From Sodiomyces alkalinus F11 (Eukaryota; Ascomycota; Sordariomycetes; Glomerellales; Plectosphaerellaceae), in NCBI RefSeq assembly GCF_003711515.1, contig NW_021167079.1, positions 1,663,471 to 1,727,470 on the forward strand: a stretch of 64,000 nt of DNA, given 5' to 3'. The notes beneath the pieces were generated by a model. That model saw only the letters and a list, made by a program, of their open reading frames with translations. It ran no database searches and was not told the DNA's origin. Below, piece by piece: positions 44,922-57,347 of the stretch (the stretch's first letter is position 1; every line of letters starts with the position of its first letter). The translations under genes were made by a program, and so were the position numbers.

Positions 44922-47900
44922 CTATTGCAACCATACCCAAGCCCAGTGGAACAATGTCCTCCAGTTCTCTTTTGTGAAGCCCTCGTCAGGGAGCTCCAGC
45001 CTTCCCTTCCGCTTCTCACTAGCGGCCTGCACGGCACCGCCCAAGTCTTGGGACCTTTCTGGGCCCCAGTCAGAAAAGCGAAGCCCGTGTTTTCGCAATT
45101 TGTAACCCATAATGAGAAGAATAAATACGGGAAGCTAGGTGGTCTCAGAAATCAGTTTCTTGCGTTCTACGACACGACGTCGTGTCCAATATTCTCTGTG
45201 GCCACGTACACTGATGTAGGCAGAGATAAATTTCCTGATGTTGAAGGGCTTTTCCAAGAACGCCCCCACGCCGTTGAGCAACATCAAGATGCCGCAGGAT
45301 ACCATTCCGTAACATGCTTTGAGCCATTGGCCGTGCGACTTGTACGGATACAGTGGGTTGTTCCGGTCGTAGCTGGCAGCTTGGACCTCGGATGTGGTCT
45401 CGTACAGTTTGGCATCCTCGAGACTATGTGAGCACAAGAGTCAGTTGACTCACAGATCAAAAGCCTGGCCTCAATTGCCAGCGATTTGACGGAGTAGGGG
45501 AGGACTGACGTCTTATAGAAGCACAGATACGTGGCGCAGATGGTGCCGTACACAATCAGGCACGAGACGGTGCAGTTGTTGGCAAGTTCGTCCAACCTCT
45601 GAAATAGGGGTTAACCTCTGTTCGGTTCAATCCTTGCTTTCTTGCATTACCACAGCGTATGGTCATGGTAAAGGTAACTCAAGAAGGGGGGCGGGGGATA
45701 TACGTACGGCGCCTGGCGAGCCTGAGCGGCCCATGTACCCGATAAACATCACTCCAGAAGTCACCATGACAGCGCGCATGGGAACGCCAGACCGGCACTG
45801 CCGCAGCCGTCTCGTGATGAACTCGGGACCCGTCTGGCCGCGCAGCGCCAAGGTGTGCAGCACCCGCGAGGCGATGTAGAGGGAATTAATGGCACATGTG
45901 AAGGACGAGAAGACGAAGATGGCGTTGAAGGCGTGAGCAGCGGCGGGCATGCCGGCCTCGACGACGGCGATGATGAAGACGGAGCGCGAGCCGACGGACT
46001 GGCCGCCGCCGTTGAGGAAAGGGTGGTCGGTCGGCACGAGGAAGGAGGCGGTCAGGACGCAGAGTGTGTACAGGGTAATGATGCGGATGTTGATCTTGCG
46101 GGCGGCCATCTTCATGCTCTCCGAGTCGGAGAGGGCGCGGCTCTCGGCGGCGGTGGCAGCGACGATGTCCATTCCTACAAAGGAGAAGAGGACGTTGATG
46201 AATGTTGTCCTGGGTGCATGAGGCGACGGCCAGTCAGCGTAAAGCACAATCTGGGCTTCTGAAGGCTAAATGAAATAGCCAAGCTTTGCAAAGAGGCTGA
46301 TTCGGGGAGATGGGTGACACTTGACGTCTTACCAAACTCCCAGGAGGGTACCGAGGGAGCCAGTAATGACTCGTTGAACTTCGTTATTCTCGTCGCGTAC
46401 TGGATAACCCAGATTAAAGAACCAGTAGGGTGCGTTCCAGACTTTGAAACAGCACAGATCAGCTTTCCCGGTCAGCGTCAGGGGAGGCGTGATAACATAC
46501 ACTTCGTCCCTAAGGGGGTGTCATAGTACGCCTCTGGTCTCGCTATAAACCAAGTTAGGACCCTGGACCACTGAAAGATGAAAATTCGGAAGAGTTAGGT
46601 AACTCACGCGTAATGACACCAAGGACGAGCATCATTATAATGAGCACGACGATAAAGGCTAGTTTGATGCTTCCGAATGCGTACTCCAGTTCTCCGAAGT
46701 ACTGAGGGATGTTGTGAGTTGAGAGAGTTCCGGTTCCGAGGAGAGTATGATAGTAGAGTTAAGAGAAGCACCCCATCAAGAGGGTGAAAAGGCGAAAGAC
46801 TAAGGAGGCTCACTTTGGCGGGAAACAAGTTGACAATTATTACAATGACGAGGAACACGGTGATCCAGACAGCATTGTCAACGTTCTGGCCGGTCTCCCA
46901 GCTGAGAAAGGTCTTTCCGTCATTGTAAGAGAACCCGATAAGATTCGAAACGGCGACGAGCTGAGCAGCGGCGAGGACAGTATAGGCAAACCTGAATCGT
47001 CACATGCATGATGTGCAGTCGTCAGCAAAGACTGGCCCAGAATCGCCCAAACACACTTCCATCGACTTCACCGTTCCTAGTGACTGTCTTACCAGTACAT
47101 CCAGCCAACGGCCAAGCCGACACCACGATCGAGGAATCGTCGGGGAAACTCCATCATCGGGGCGTTGACGGGCATCAGGGCTGTCATCTCGCCCAAGCTG
47201 GAGATGACGGACGAGATGACGGTGCCCATTAGCAGGTAGCACAGGACGGCGCCGCCGGGCCCTGCGCTCGCAATTGACCTGCCACTTCCGAGAAATAGAC
47301 CTAGATGTTAAGAATGCAATTGTTGTGTAAGTTGGGTTTTCCCTTTCGTCTTCTTCTTTTTTTAGGGACTTCGCGGCGACGAAAGGGGAGGGTCGGTACC
47401 ATTTCCGATTGTTCTGTCAAGAGAGTTGAGATGACGGCAATGGTAAGTCGAGGGCCACGACGAAAAGGATATTCAACTGCCTATACGGTGTACGCACCCA
47501 GAAAACGCTATCATCTGGTTTTGCAAAAACACCAGTCAGTTTTATTACTCCGGTGGGAAGTGAGTAAGAGTGTGTAGGGAATGAAAGCCGCGATGGGACT
47601 CACATTGATCTGCCTCTCATTCAAGACGCGCCTAAAACACCAGGACAAGCACGCGTGAGTATAAAGCATTCATGTTGCGAACGGTTTGCTCGATACACTC
47701 GATTCTCGGTGTGAAATCCGACGAATGAAGGGCGGGTTGTTGATGTGCTATTGAGCTGCTCCGTACCATAGACTCTCACCTCGACGTTCCCTCCGCTCGT
47801 CGTTGGTAACGGCCTCGTCCACCTCGTCCGGATGTGGGGAATGACCGTTGTGCGTCGCATGGTGCAGGATATGCGAGGTGACGGCCGTTTTGTGCTCCAT

Positions 47901-47979
47901 GGTCAAGACGAAGATGAGATGGATCATGGGGAGCTTCGTCGTTGTTGTACGAGGAGTCGAGGACCTCTCCGAGTCCCAA
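44922..47979 (-). CDS. Amino-acid permease (YAT/APC family) with microexons
   Basis: Thirteen exons: 47979-47780, 47631-47604 (28 nt), 47514-47498 (17 nt), 47413-47400 (14 nt), 47300-47093, 46991-46814, 46701-46608, 46542-46501, 46441-46333, 46209-45708, 45598-45510, 45423-45210 and 45134-44922, giving 635 residues. The first helix NERQINMIAFSGTIGNGLFL is encoded by four exons and only reads correctly with both microexons included. Other YAT landmarks: GSGRSIASAGPGGA, SSLGEMTALMPVNAPMMEFP, YWFAYTVLAAAQLVA, ALSDSESMKMAARKI, AINSLYIASRVLHTLALRGQ and the C-terminal HGLRFSDWG. These plasma-membrane permeases import amino acids with protons; specificity is not readable. I chose the start at 47979 because only that frame gives the right phase into exon 2; the frame starting at 47900 does not. 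Confidence 0.9.
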
Positions 47980-50799
47980 TTCGGCGGGGACGGGTGAATA
48001 AGAGCAACGGCAGACCGCAAGAATCAGTCCGGAGGACTGGCCAGGGTCTCTTCTTGAGCCTTATACTCCGGCTTTGACAGATGTCAGCTGCGAGCCTAGC
48101 AGTCTTGACTCTCGAGACTTGGACCACTCGCGTCAGAGATGTTCTCCCCATCGTCCCCTTTTGTCGTGTCTTATTTTGCAGTGCATCTGTTTTCATCTCC
48201 ATTACCCGCAGCCGCCACCTCCACCCACCCCAACCTCCCTGATTCGGACCAATATGTTGCCGGTGAGGGCACGCGAGCTTGCATGGGTATATGCAGCAAT
48301 TACTATAATTACGTTGTAGTCTGTACGTTGGTGGAAATTATCTCGTGTGCGACGTTGTAACGTAGACTTGGCCCAGACAGGACTGGGGGCCCACTGAGGA
48401 GTGAAGACCCACCAAGCGCGGATACCTATATGTACCGACATGGATAATCACTTCGCAAAGTCCCAAGAAATAATCAGCAATAATATATATCCCTTTCCAG
48501 AAGTGCGGAGGCCCTGGCCGATGTTGTACTTTCTCTTCCCATTCAATTCTTAGCTTCCCTTGAGCTGTTTCACATGTCTGCCGATGTCTTTCTTGTATCT
48601 TATATGGTATTCCGTATTCGAGGTGAAATCGAGGCGTTATTCCTCCTGATGTCCGTACTGTACCAGCTAGCCTTGTTCCTGTCGACGCGCAAAGACGCAT
48701 GTAGCCTACGGGCCCCCCCTTCTTCCTGGATGCTTGCGGCGGCGTCCTCGGCACAGGGATCGGTAAAGGTCCATACATACTCCGTACCCGTCCATCCATT
48801 CGAATTTACGAAGTAGGAAGTAGGAAGTAGGAAGTAGGTAATTAGTGCGACATGTCAGTGGTTTTTATGGTCCCATTTACACATGATCCGCCGTGGTGAA
48901 CCGGAGGAAATCAATCACATTCATGGTTGTGGCTAAACTAGGCTGATAACGGTAAAGCATCCCTGAATACATCAGCCCAACATGCCGGGATGTACGAGTG
49001 AAAAAATAGAAAAATAACCATGCCCCTTCTTTTCGGGCATAGTTCATTGTTTCACACACCCCCTTCTTCTTTTTTTTCTTTTTTTCTTACGTGAAGGCCT
49101 TTGTTCGTGTCATCGTCAACTATGTTCTTTACCTGCCTGTGCTTTCTTTCTAACCTCGTACCCGGTACTCGAGTACAGACGCACATTATATCGACATCGG
49201 ACATGCCTACCTATCGCATACCACTTCAAGACCACATCTACACAAGATAAGAAACATACTTAACTACCTACTCAACTCGGCCAAAATATCGAGCGTATCT
49301 GAGACGCCTAGAAGGACAGTCCGCCAATGACTGGGCTTTATACACACGTGGTGGATGGCGTAGCTGCGGTGTAACCCTACTCATCCACCGGCTTCGTTCG
49401 AATCGTACCTACCGCCAAGTAAGTAGCGAAGAGCGAAGTACGGAGTACAGTTCTTATAAGTTATATAACTTCAAGCTAATTACAAGGCACCTTGCTTGAA
49501 CAAACCAAAACACCAACACATGCAAGCTAGGTACTTTAATATTAACTTACAAGTTACAGATGGGTGTCAACCCTCGTTGGATGCACTAGTTAAGCTTGGA
49601 TTCTGAACCTTTAGTTCGTACATGTATTCTGTACACATATGAGTTTATTGCATGCCCACATCTCTTCCCAATGTTCCCGCGGTCCACTACCCAAGTGCCC
49701 CTCATTCCTCCTCTACTACTCCGTACCTCTAGTACACTCGGCGTGTTGACACTCTTTGGCTTGGCTCGAAGGCAGCGCTGGGGCGAGCTGTAGGTATGAA
49801 GTTTGAGTTCTCCTACAAGTCCTCCCCTACCATCTCCAATGCGGGGTCTATCACCATAAAATACATACCTCCATGTCATGGTTTTTCAGCCCCTCCTTGA
49901 ACTCTTGGTGACGATTTACCTATATCCATAGATGATCTGTCCGGAACTGACGCCCGAGATCCTCGACCCCTCCCCTGGCCCTATCGGCTCTTCGTCTCTT
50001 AGTTATCCTTTTCTCTCCCTTCCACCTCCTTTTCTCCCCTTACCCTCTTTCCCTCTCCGCCTGACCTTGATCATCTTTTGCCCCCTTTTATTTCTCCCAC
50101 ATCACCAACAAGTCATAGCTTCAGACTCGGCCCAAAGACCTGCCGATCATCGTAAGCTCGTTGCTCCTTGTCCTTTGCCCTGGTACTTAATATGTCAGTC
50201 TGAGAACTAATCGTCCTGTCTACCTTGTATCGTATAGTCACGAGATCGAGTCTGGTCCAATTGATTATCACAGACGAATCAAGGCCCAAACAATCCAACT
50301 GGGAAAGAAAGTCAAAACGAAGGGAACAAAAATAAAATAAAAACCGAGATTAGAACCCCAGCCCCGCGGTTGACACAGCTACCGAAGGTACTGACCAAAA
50401 CTAAGGTACGTGACCTATCCGGTACGCTCTTGTACGGAGAGTACCGGTCCCTACAACCCCACTGTCTACAGCGCTAAAACAGTACGGGGTCAGGTGGTCC
50501 GTGTCTCTCAAAGCATGCCCTAAATATGCCCTAGACGTCTACTTCTCTTACCGACTCCCATAGGTAGGCTCCCACAGCAGATCGGATAACCTACCGATCC
50601 ACAGCATCGGGCCTCTCTCCCAAGGCTCCTCCCGGGCTCCTGCTCCCCGGGACGACGCTCCACTGCCCGCGTCCCTCCAGCCGAATCGAATGCCCCGCCC
50701 ACCTCGAGATGTGCTCGTTGACGCATATCAAGACGCACACTCTTGTCAGTCGTGGACCTTGAGCCCCGCTCCCCTCCTTCCCAGGTCGTCCACATCGTG
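47980..50799. other. 2.8-kb divergent intergenic region
   Basis: Holds four tandem copies of the 7-bp unit aagtagg at 48811-48838, a T-rich stretch near 49068-49085, and pyrimidine-rich sequence at 49970-50100. No gene is supported; promoter regions of the permease and of the unknown gene at 50800. Confidence 0.5.
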
Positions 50800-53700
50800 A
50801 TGGCCTCGTCAGGTCCATCGTCTTCCATGTTCGCCCTTTTGGTTGACATCTGGAGGCACCTATCCCTTCGCAGCGACGTCGACGATATCATACTCGAATT
50901 ACTCGGCCGTTTCTCCCTGGAACGGATCCACGCCTGCGTCACCTCTCCCTCCGAGAACAACAAGCAGGCTTACCAGCGTCTCGTGACGGCGCTTCTCTCC
51001 CAGCTCAACGTCATTTTTTACCTCCAACGTCTCACCCTGCCCTCGGAATCCCGCCAGGTCAGCCGCTTCCTGGGCTTCCTCGTCAGCTGGGAGGTGGCTC
51101 TTCGTTCTGCCGAGTTCGTTCTCCAGGTTGTCACCGAGGGACGCGATAGCCTCTGGGACGCCCGATCTATCAGGGACAAATGCCTACCCGAGTTTCTACT
51201 CTCTGTCCTCCGTTTCCTCTCCCTCCACCCTCGCCCTCCCGCGAACCAACGAGTGAGAGACCGCCGCGACCGCTTTGCCCGCATTCACAAGTCGCTCGAA
51301 CTCGTCGCCGACGCCTACCCAGGCCCCAAATCTTTCCTGCTGGCCGTATGTCAGGAGGTTACCGGCCATCTTCAGGAAGATTCCAATGCTTTTGCGCTGC
51401 CCCATCGAATGCGCCACGAATTGCCCAATTTGGCTTCGGAATTGGTATGTCTGTCCCTGTCTTTCTCGTTCTGGCTAGACCCTTCAGGCTTCATATGATT
51501 ATCGTCAGGTTTTGAACGACAAGACANNNNNNNNNNCCCCCCCCTGAGACCCCAGTGTTTCCCCTTCCCCTCTGAGCTCTCCACTCTGCGGGACTTCTGT
51601 CTGGTCCAGAACCCATGTTGATTAATTAGTACCTGCCCCGCCCTAACCTCTTTTCATTTTTCGGTGTTCTTAGTATCCCCTTCCACGTTGCTTGCTGCCC
51701 CCCTACATTTCAGACCTCGTGCCAAGCTACGAACTCCCAGTCGACTGGCTGGCCCAGTTCTTAGCTCTGCGCGACGTCTCTCATTTCGTCGTCGGTGCGT
51801 CCATCCAGTACACCGCCAACCAGGAGTCCCGCGACCTGCGGCTCCAGACGTCGTCGGCAAAGGTTCGCAACGCCGTCCTCAACGCCGCCAACAACCTTCG
51901 CCTCCCCCGTCCCCTTTCAAAGACCGACCTCCTAGCCACCTTCGATGCGACTTTCCGTATCATCCTCCCCGACACCCTTGACGTTTCGCGGCGCGCCTCC
52001 AATGGCTCGCACGTGGACGATGATGAGCTTGACGCGTTGAACCACTTCCGTGAGAGGCTCAGCCAGCGACAGGCCATCCACCGCGTGAGCGACGTCGACC
52101 TCGCCAACGCCGTGACCCAAGTCACGAGGGAAATCCTAGCCCAGGATGACCCGTCCGGGGGCCAATGTCCCATCACGGCTCATCCCAGCTTATACGTGCT
52201 GAATTGCTCGGCTTGCCATGTGGTCGGAGGAACACAACTGAGGTCGGATGGTCTCAAGCTTCCGGTACGTCGTGTGAAAACCGTGGACAGTGGATAAATA
52301 GCAAGATGAAATTGTTTGTGGCTCACTGCTCACTTCTATTCCATTGCCAGCTCGACCCTGGAGAGTCCCTCGAGATCCGCATCCCCTCTTCTTCCAGCTG
52401 TCCTACCTGCGGCCAAACCGTGACCTTGGCCCGTGAGGTGTCCCTAGCCAGGAGAGCGTGGGACCGCCTTCGCCACTTCGAGCCCGATGTCGAGGCCATC
52501 AACGTCGAGCGACACCTGCCGGCGCAATTTCAGACGGGCCCGCCGAGGCTTGACGCAGGCGGAGTAGGTGTTAGACGAGGCTCAGGAGGGGGGAGACCCG
52601 TTGAAGGTCTTTTGAGCAGCTCGGGAGACTCGAGCTCCGCCTCGCATTACACCCGCTCTGACTCTCAAGCGGCCTCGTCTCCTCCTGCTCATCTGTCCAC
52701 CGCCGCCACGTACTTCTCACCCGATGCCTTTCAGTGTAATGGCCTTTCAGCACGTCAGAGTTCCGCCAACATTCATGGAAAGGGCAGTATCTCCGATTCT
52801 TCTCAACAACCACAACCACAACCACAACCACAACCACAACCACAACAACAACAACATCAACAACAGCCAGCGGACCCTCCCGAAGCCAAGAACCTTGTCC
52901 ACTTTACAAGGCCGGCCCCGTTTGCCCATGGTTTCGCCGATATCCTGAAACCAAGCCATGCCGCCAGCGACCAGTCGTCGCTTCTTTCCCCTACCGATAC
53001 CACTGGCATGCATTCACCAAGGACCGCCGAGAAAGCCAAGTCGCGTTGGAAACTGCCCTTCACCAGCTCGTCCAGGAGACAGCCTTCGGTGGCTGTCTCG
53101 GGAGGAGACTCGAGCTCTCTGTCGTCCACAACAGCCGAGGATCACAAGCTGGAGGAGATCCCGTTGGGACCTTTAGTTTCAAGTCAAAAGACATCTAGCA
53201 AAAGCAGCAAAAGCAAAACGGCGAAAAACATCATCAACGTCCACCTCTCGCGGAGTTCGACCTTGGCGCTCTTTTGGACACAACTCTCCATACAACTATG
53301 GGACGTCGGCACTTCCCCTCCCACCATGGCTCGGTCAATCTCTACTGCGAGTACTTGCATTCTGGCTGCAGTCGGCCAACGCTATCTGGCCTACATTATC
53401 GGGACCAGGGACCAGAAACTGACGGCAAGAACCCCAACCCCGTACCCAGCTCAGCATCCTGAGGAGTAGGATAGCCCGCTCACGAATCATACTGACTCGT
53501 CCGCACCTTTAGGTCCGTCTTGTAAACCTCGTCCAGCCGTCATCTCCCGCCGTCGAGTATCGCATACCTTCGTCGCCCTGGTGCAAAAGCATCGCCATCG
53601 ACCCGCAAGAGAAAAACGTCGTCGTAGGCTTCGAGAACTCGGTCGTCCGCTCCTTCAAAACCACAACAGACTCGGAACAACCCCAAGAATTCCGTTTACA

Positions 53701-54735
53701 CGATCATTATCACCCGGAGGGCCGCGCATCCCCATCCGTCGACACTCTGGCCTTTTCCGACGACGGCCTGTCCCTCGTTGCCAGCACCAGAAGTGCCAAG
53801 AACGGCACAATACAAGTGTACCTTTCGCGGTTCCCCTTTCTGGACTTCCAGGAGCTGGTGACGTGCCGGTACCCCGTCCCGCTCCACGAGTCAGAGGATA
53901 ACGGGGTGACGTCGGCGATATTCCGACCGGGGCCGGCCCACGAAGCCGAGAACCTCGTCTGCATCTCTACTTGGACTCAGTCCGGCACACCCGTGCTGAT
54001 CCAGCCCCAAGACGGCCATAAGAGCGAGATCAAGACCGAGCCGTCCTGCCGTCAGGGGAAGCTCGGAAGTCGTATACAGTGCGCCGCCTTCTCACCTTCA
54101 GGCAGGGAGTTGGCCATGGTGAATGACAAGGGGCACCTATACCTTGTCTCCAACCTGGACTCGAGCCCCGTGGAAATCGTCAAGAAGGCGACATCTAAGG
54201 AGCTGACGGCGAAATCGGCTTCGTTTTCCATGGCGTTTATGACGTTGGCCGAGGAGGAATCCGTGGTGCTGGCCTGGGCTGATGCTTCAAAGGCAACAGC
54301 CTGGGTTAAGAAGATTCCAGCAACCCATCGGGTACGTGATTAGCCTGTCTTCCTCTTTTGTGACCATCCTCAAGACCCACCCTGTCCGTCCCTTCTGCGA
54401 GTAGAGTGCCAAAGATGGATAGAGGACAGTACTAACCTTCCCTTTGCTACATGTAGACCGAAAGTAGTGCACCGGAAGCTTCCGACGTTGTTTACGTCGG
54501 ATCGGCCGCTCAACCCCGGACCCAACAACATCAACAACAACACTCAAAACAAGCCGACGCCGAGTTACCGGGGAACCTTGCGATAAGCGCCGAACTGCCC
54601 GGAGAAGGAATACAGTCTCCGGTGGAACTTGCGACGCCGGACCAGGTTCCACCGTTTGAGCGGTTCAGTAAGACCCAGAGGAGACAGAGAGACGTTTTAG
54701 GTCGGAAGGCCGAGCACTTTACCAGTGGGAGTTAG
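50800..54735 (+). CDS. Large protein of unknown function: zinc-ribbon plus propeller-like C-terminus
   Basis: I do not recognise a named family. Exons 50800-51444, 51674-52264, 52351-53424, 53513-54331 and 54457-54735 give 1135 residues. Residues 1-380 look all-helical (LVDIWRHLSLRSDVDDIILELLG at the start). Two CxxC pairs, LNCSACH (about 393) and SSCPTCGQ (about 429), form a likely zinc ribbon. Residues about 440-690 are low-complexity Ser/Gln/Pro with a QPQPQP tract. Residues about 700-1045 alternate short strands and turns like a WD40 propeller (STLALFWTQLSIQLWDVGT, KSIAIDPQEKNVVVGFENS, QCAAFSPSGRELAMVNDKGH). The fourth intron (53425-53512) starts with GC instead of GT. Intron 1 contains an N gap. 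Perhaps a scaffold protein; the function is open. Confidence 0.8.
51527..51536. other. Assembly gap (10 N) beside a poly-C run
   Basis: Lies inside the first intron of the gene at 50800-54735 and is followed by eight C, so a homopolymer probably broke the assembly. Confidence 0.95.
52803..52862 (+). repeat. Coding CAACCA/CAA repeat (Gln-Pro tract)
   Basis: Six-base units caacca give alternating Gln-Pro, then caa codons give a Gln run; low-complexity linker of the unknown protein. Confidence 0.85.
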
Positions 54736-55044
54736 TGAGTCGCTAGGCGCGGGCTGTAAGTTGGTGAGCGGACTAGCAGGTTCGAGACCTTGACAGGCCA
54801 TGGGCAGAGCCGATTAGATAAAATATTTGGGAACCGAAATTAGGTAATATCTGTAAGAGTCAAAGAACAGTGACACCGGAGTGACGTCCATCGGGATAAG
54901 AAAAAGTAAGAAAAAGAAAAAAAAAGAAAAAGGAAAGGAAAGAAGCATCTCAATTGACTTGGTGACCATTTTCATCACCAAACACTTTACACTACAAGTT
55001 CCCCCCTGTCGTCTCGCGTCAAACGGATCAACCCCACCCAAGCC
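54736..55044. other. Short intergenic region
   Basis: Holds an A-rich stretch at 54898-54935 and the promoter of the RraA-like gene; no gene. Confidence 0.5.
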
Positions 55045-55874
55045 ATGGCATCGTCGGTCACAAAACGACTAGCCCGGTTCACTAGTTGTGACGTCAGTGT
55101 TCTACTTGGATGAAGAAGCTTAATGGGAAGAGTGGCCTAACCCCGATTCAGATTGCGGATGCGCTCGTCGAGCTTCAATACCCGTACGGCGGCTTCCTCG
55201 ACGGCATTCGGATGTGGTCGCCCACTTTCTGTGCGGGGCCGAGGAAGATGGTCGGACCGGCTGTCACGGTGAAGATGGTGGCGGCCAGCGACACCAGCGC
55301 GCCGAAACCTGCGCGTCATTTTGCCGACTATAATGAGGTCGGGAAGGTCATGTATGTGCAGCAGCCCAAGGCGCTCTATTCAGCCTGCTGGGGTGGCTTG
55401 ATGTCTACGCGAGCGGCTTTCCTGGGTGCTCAGGGTGTTGTGGTGGATGGCCGGGTGCGGGATCTGAAGGAACATCGCGAGAAGGATATCCCGGTACGTT
55501 TTCGTTTCTAAAGCCTGGGTCGTTGGTATGTCGCGTCGAGTGTCCATCCCTTTTCGTGGAGCTAGGGTCCTGCAGCCTGCTAACATGGCTCATGGGTGGC
55601 GCAGGTATTCGCCAGAGATACCTCCATTCTCGGTTCTAACACCTTCAGTCGGGCGTCTGAGATTAATGTCCCACTGCAATTCAAGGGAGATCTCTGGATC
55701 CACCCTGCCGACTACCTCGTTGGCGACGTGGATGGCGTCGCGGTTGTACCCCGTTCCTTAATTGAACGTGTTATTACCATGTGTGAAGAACGCGCCGAAG
55801 TGGATCATAAGGTTTTCAAAGGCCTTCATGAAGGGATGACCATGGAAGAGGCCGTTGCGAGGTTTCGAAATTGA
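55045..55874 (+). CDS. RraA-like / HMG-aldolase family protein
   Basis: Exons 55045-55092, 55152-55493 and 55605-55874 give 219 residues. The first intron (donor gtcagt, branch cctaac) joins MASSVTKRLARFTSCD directly to IADALVELQ, the usual N-terminal helix; without it the reading frame would appear shifted. The active-site block is AACWGG-like (SACWGGLMSTRAAFLGAQGV) followed by VVDGRVRDLKE, with the Arg-Asp pair expected of class II pyruvate aldolases (4-hydroxy-4-methyl-2-oxoglutarate/oxaloacetate). The RNase-E-inhibitor role of bacterial RraA is unlikely here. Fungal members probably cleave 2-oxo acids in aromatic catabolism or decarboxylate oxaloacetate (inference). No targeting signal. 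Confidence 0.9.
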
Positions 55875-56504
55875 GGCGAATATGCTGTCGCGTACAGTCC
55901 TTTCACATCAAATGAGAGTTATGCTGTCCTGGCTGGTCAGGGAGCAAAAGGCGTTGTTTGCATCGCAAATGATGGCCATTGCAGATGCTCCCTGCACTTT
56001 GCAGACGCGCAAATGTTTGGGATAATCGAGAGGGCGCCTTTGGTTTCAACACGGGCGCTCGCCATTACGAACTGTTTGAAAGAATATGCGCTTCTGAGTG
56101 GCTGTAAAGTACCTGGGTATGTACCAATATGAAGCTCCCCCGGAGACGGTACGTAATTATAGGCGGGCTGTCAGGGGAGTCGGTTAGCGGGGCCACGCCG
56201 GGTACCGTACTTACAGGGCACGGGGTTCTAGGCCAATTGGGTGTTAGTCTCCTGCACTCGTCGTATATTGCAGCGCCCCGTAAATAACTGCCAACGCACT
56301 TGAGTTCATATATCTGCCCCCTGGCTGCCCAGAACGTCCAGCCATCTTCGATCCTGACAAAGTCCTAATTCGAACGACGGCCCTATGGGGCTAGAGACTA
56401 TCAGGTGTCGAGTCCATTAAACAACTTGCCCTTTTCTCGCCCGTTGCCTTTGGCTGCTCGGTCCACCGTCCTCCCGTCTAGCCTCTACTAGGCAACCAGG
56501 AACC
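55875..56504. other. Intergenic, RraA-like to hydrolase
   Basis: About 630 bp with no supported gene; contains the hydrolase promoter. Confidence 0.5.
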
Positions 56505-57347
56505 ATGGCCCTGCAGGGTGACTCTAATCAAGACACTATCGCCTTCACTTCCCTCTACGAGTCCAACCCAACGACCATCGTCCTCTTGCACGGCGCCACC
56601 TCTTCCAGCTTAGAATGGGACTTCGTCATCCCGCATCTCTCGAACTACCACCTTCTGGTCCCCGATCTTCCGGGCCATGGCCGATCCCGTTCACTCGGCC
56701 CCGCATCCATCGATATCTCCGCCGTCCACGTCGCTCAGCTGATCCAAGCGCATGCGAAAGGCGCAAAAGCCCACGTCGTCGGTCTTTCCATGGGTGGCTA
56801 CGTCGCACAGCGTCTGGCTCTCGACTCGCCGTCCCTAGCCCTCTCCCTCTTCGTCACGGGCGCCTCGCCGTTCCAAGGTTGGACGAGGTGGATGGCCGAA
56901 CGTCCAGGCCTCATCTACTACCTTCTCAGTGCTTTCATAAACTGGCTTCCCGCACCGCTGTACTGGTACACCGCGTCAGCGACGGGACTGAAGCGGCATG
57001 ATGCGCTGTTGGCAGACCAGCGGTCGAACCTCGAGGTGCAGACCATCCGAGAGGTCTACGGGTCCATACTGCAGCTGGGATTTGAGCAGGTACGACAGCT
57101 TCGCGTTAGGGCGTTATTTGTTGCGGGTGGTCGGCAGGATGACGTTCTTGGTACGACCAAGGTGGGCGAGGTGCTCAGAAATCGGGTGGCGGAGGATGGC
57201 GAGAGGCAACCCGATGACGGTTCCCGCGCTGTAGTTGTGCGCGAGGCTTTGCATACTTGGGATTTGCAATTGCCAGAGCTCTTTGCACAAGGTGTACTTG
57301 CTTGGATTGAAGAGAGGCAGTTGCCGGAAGAGTTTGACACGCTATGA
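56505..57347 (+). CDS. Alpha/beta hydrolase, small single-domain
   Basis: Single exon, 280 residues. Oxyanion motif VLLHGATSSSLEWD, then LLVPDLPGHGRSRS, nucleophile elbow VVGLSMGGYVAQ (Ser near 98), a lid containing ERPGLIYYLLSAFINWLP, acid loop LFVAGGRQDDV and the His in REALHTWDLQLPELF. All three triad positions are present. No signal peptide is visible, so probably intracellular. The fold covers esterases, lipases and C-C hydrolases; the substrate cannot be told. Start ATG in strong context (aaccatggc). Confidence 0.88.
   Translation: MALQGDSNQDTIAFTSLYESNPTTIVLLHGATSSSLEWDFVIPHLSNYHLLVPDLPGHGRSRSLGPASIDISAVHVAQLIQAHAKGAKAHVVGLSMGGYVAQRLALDSPSLALSLFVTGASPFQGWTRWMAERPGLIYYLLSAFINWLPAPLYWYTASATGLKRHDALLADQRSNLEVQTIREVYGSILQLGFEQVRQLRVRALFVAGGRQDDVLGTTKVGEVLRNRVAEDGERQPDDGSRAVVVREALHTWDLQLPELFAQGVLAWIEERQLPEEFDTL

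Noticed and set aside
47780..47900. Permease start at the ATG at 47900
   Set aside because: That frame enters exon 2 in the wrong phase. The ATG at 47979 gives a continuous 635-residue protein.
55045..55151. Apparent frameshift at the start of the RraA-like gene
   Set aside because: A 59-nt intron (gtcagt...cctaac...cag) at 55093-55151 restores the expected N-terminal helix, so no frameshift is needed.
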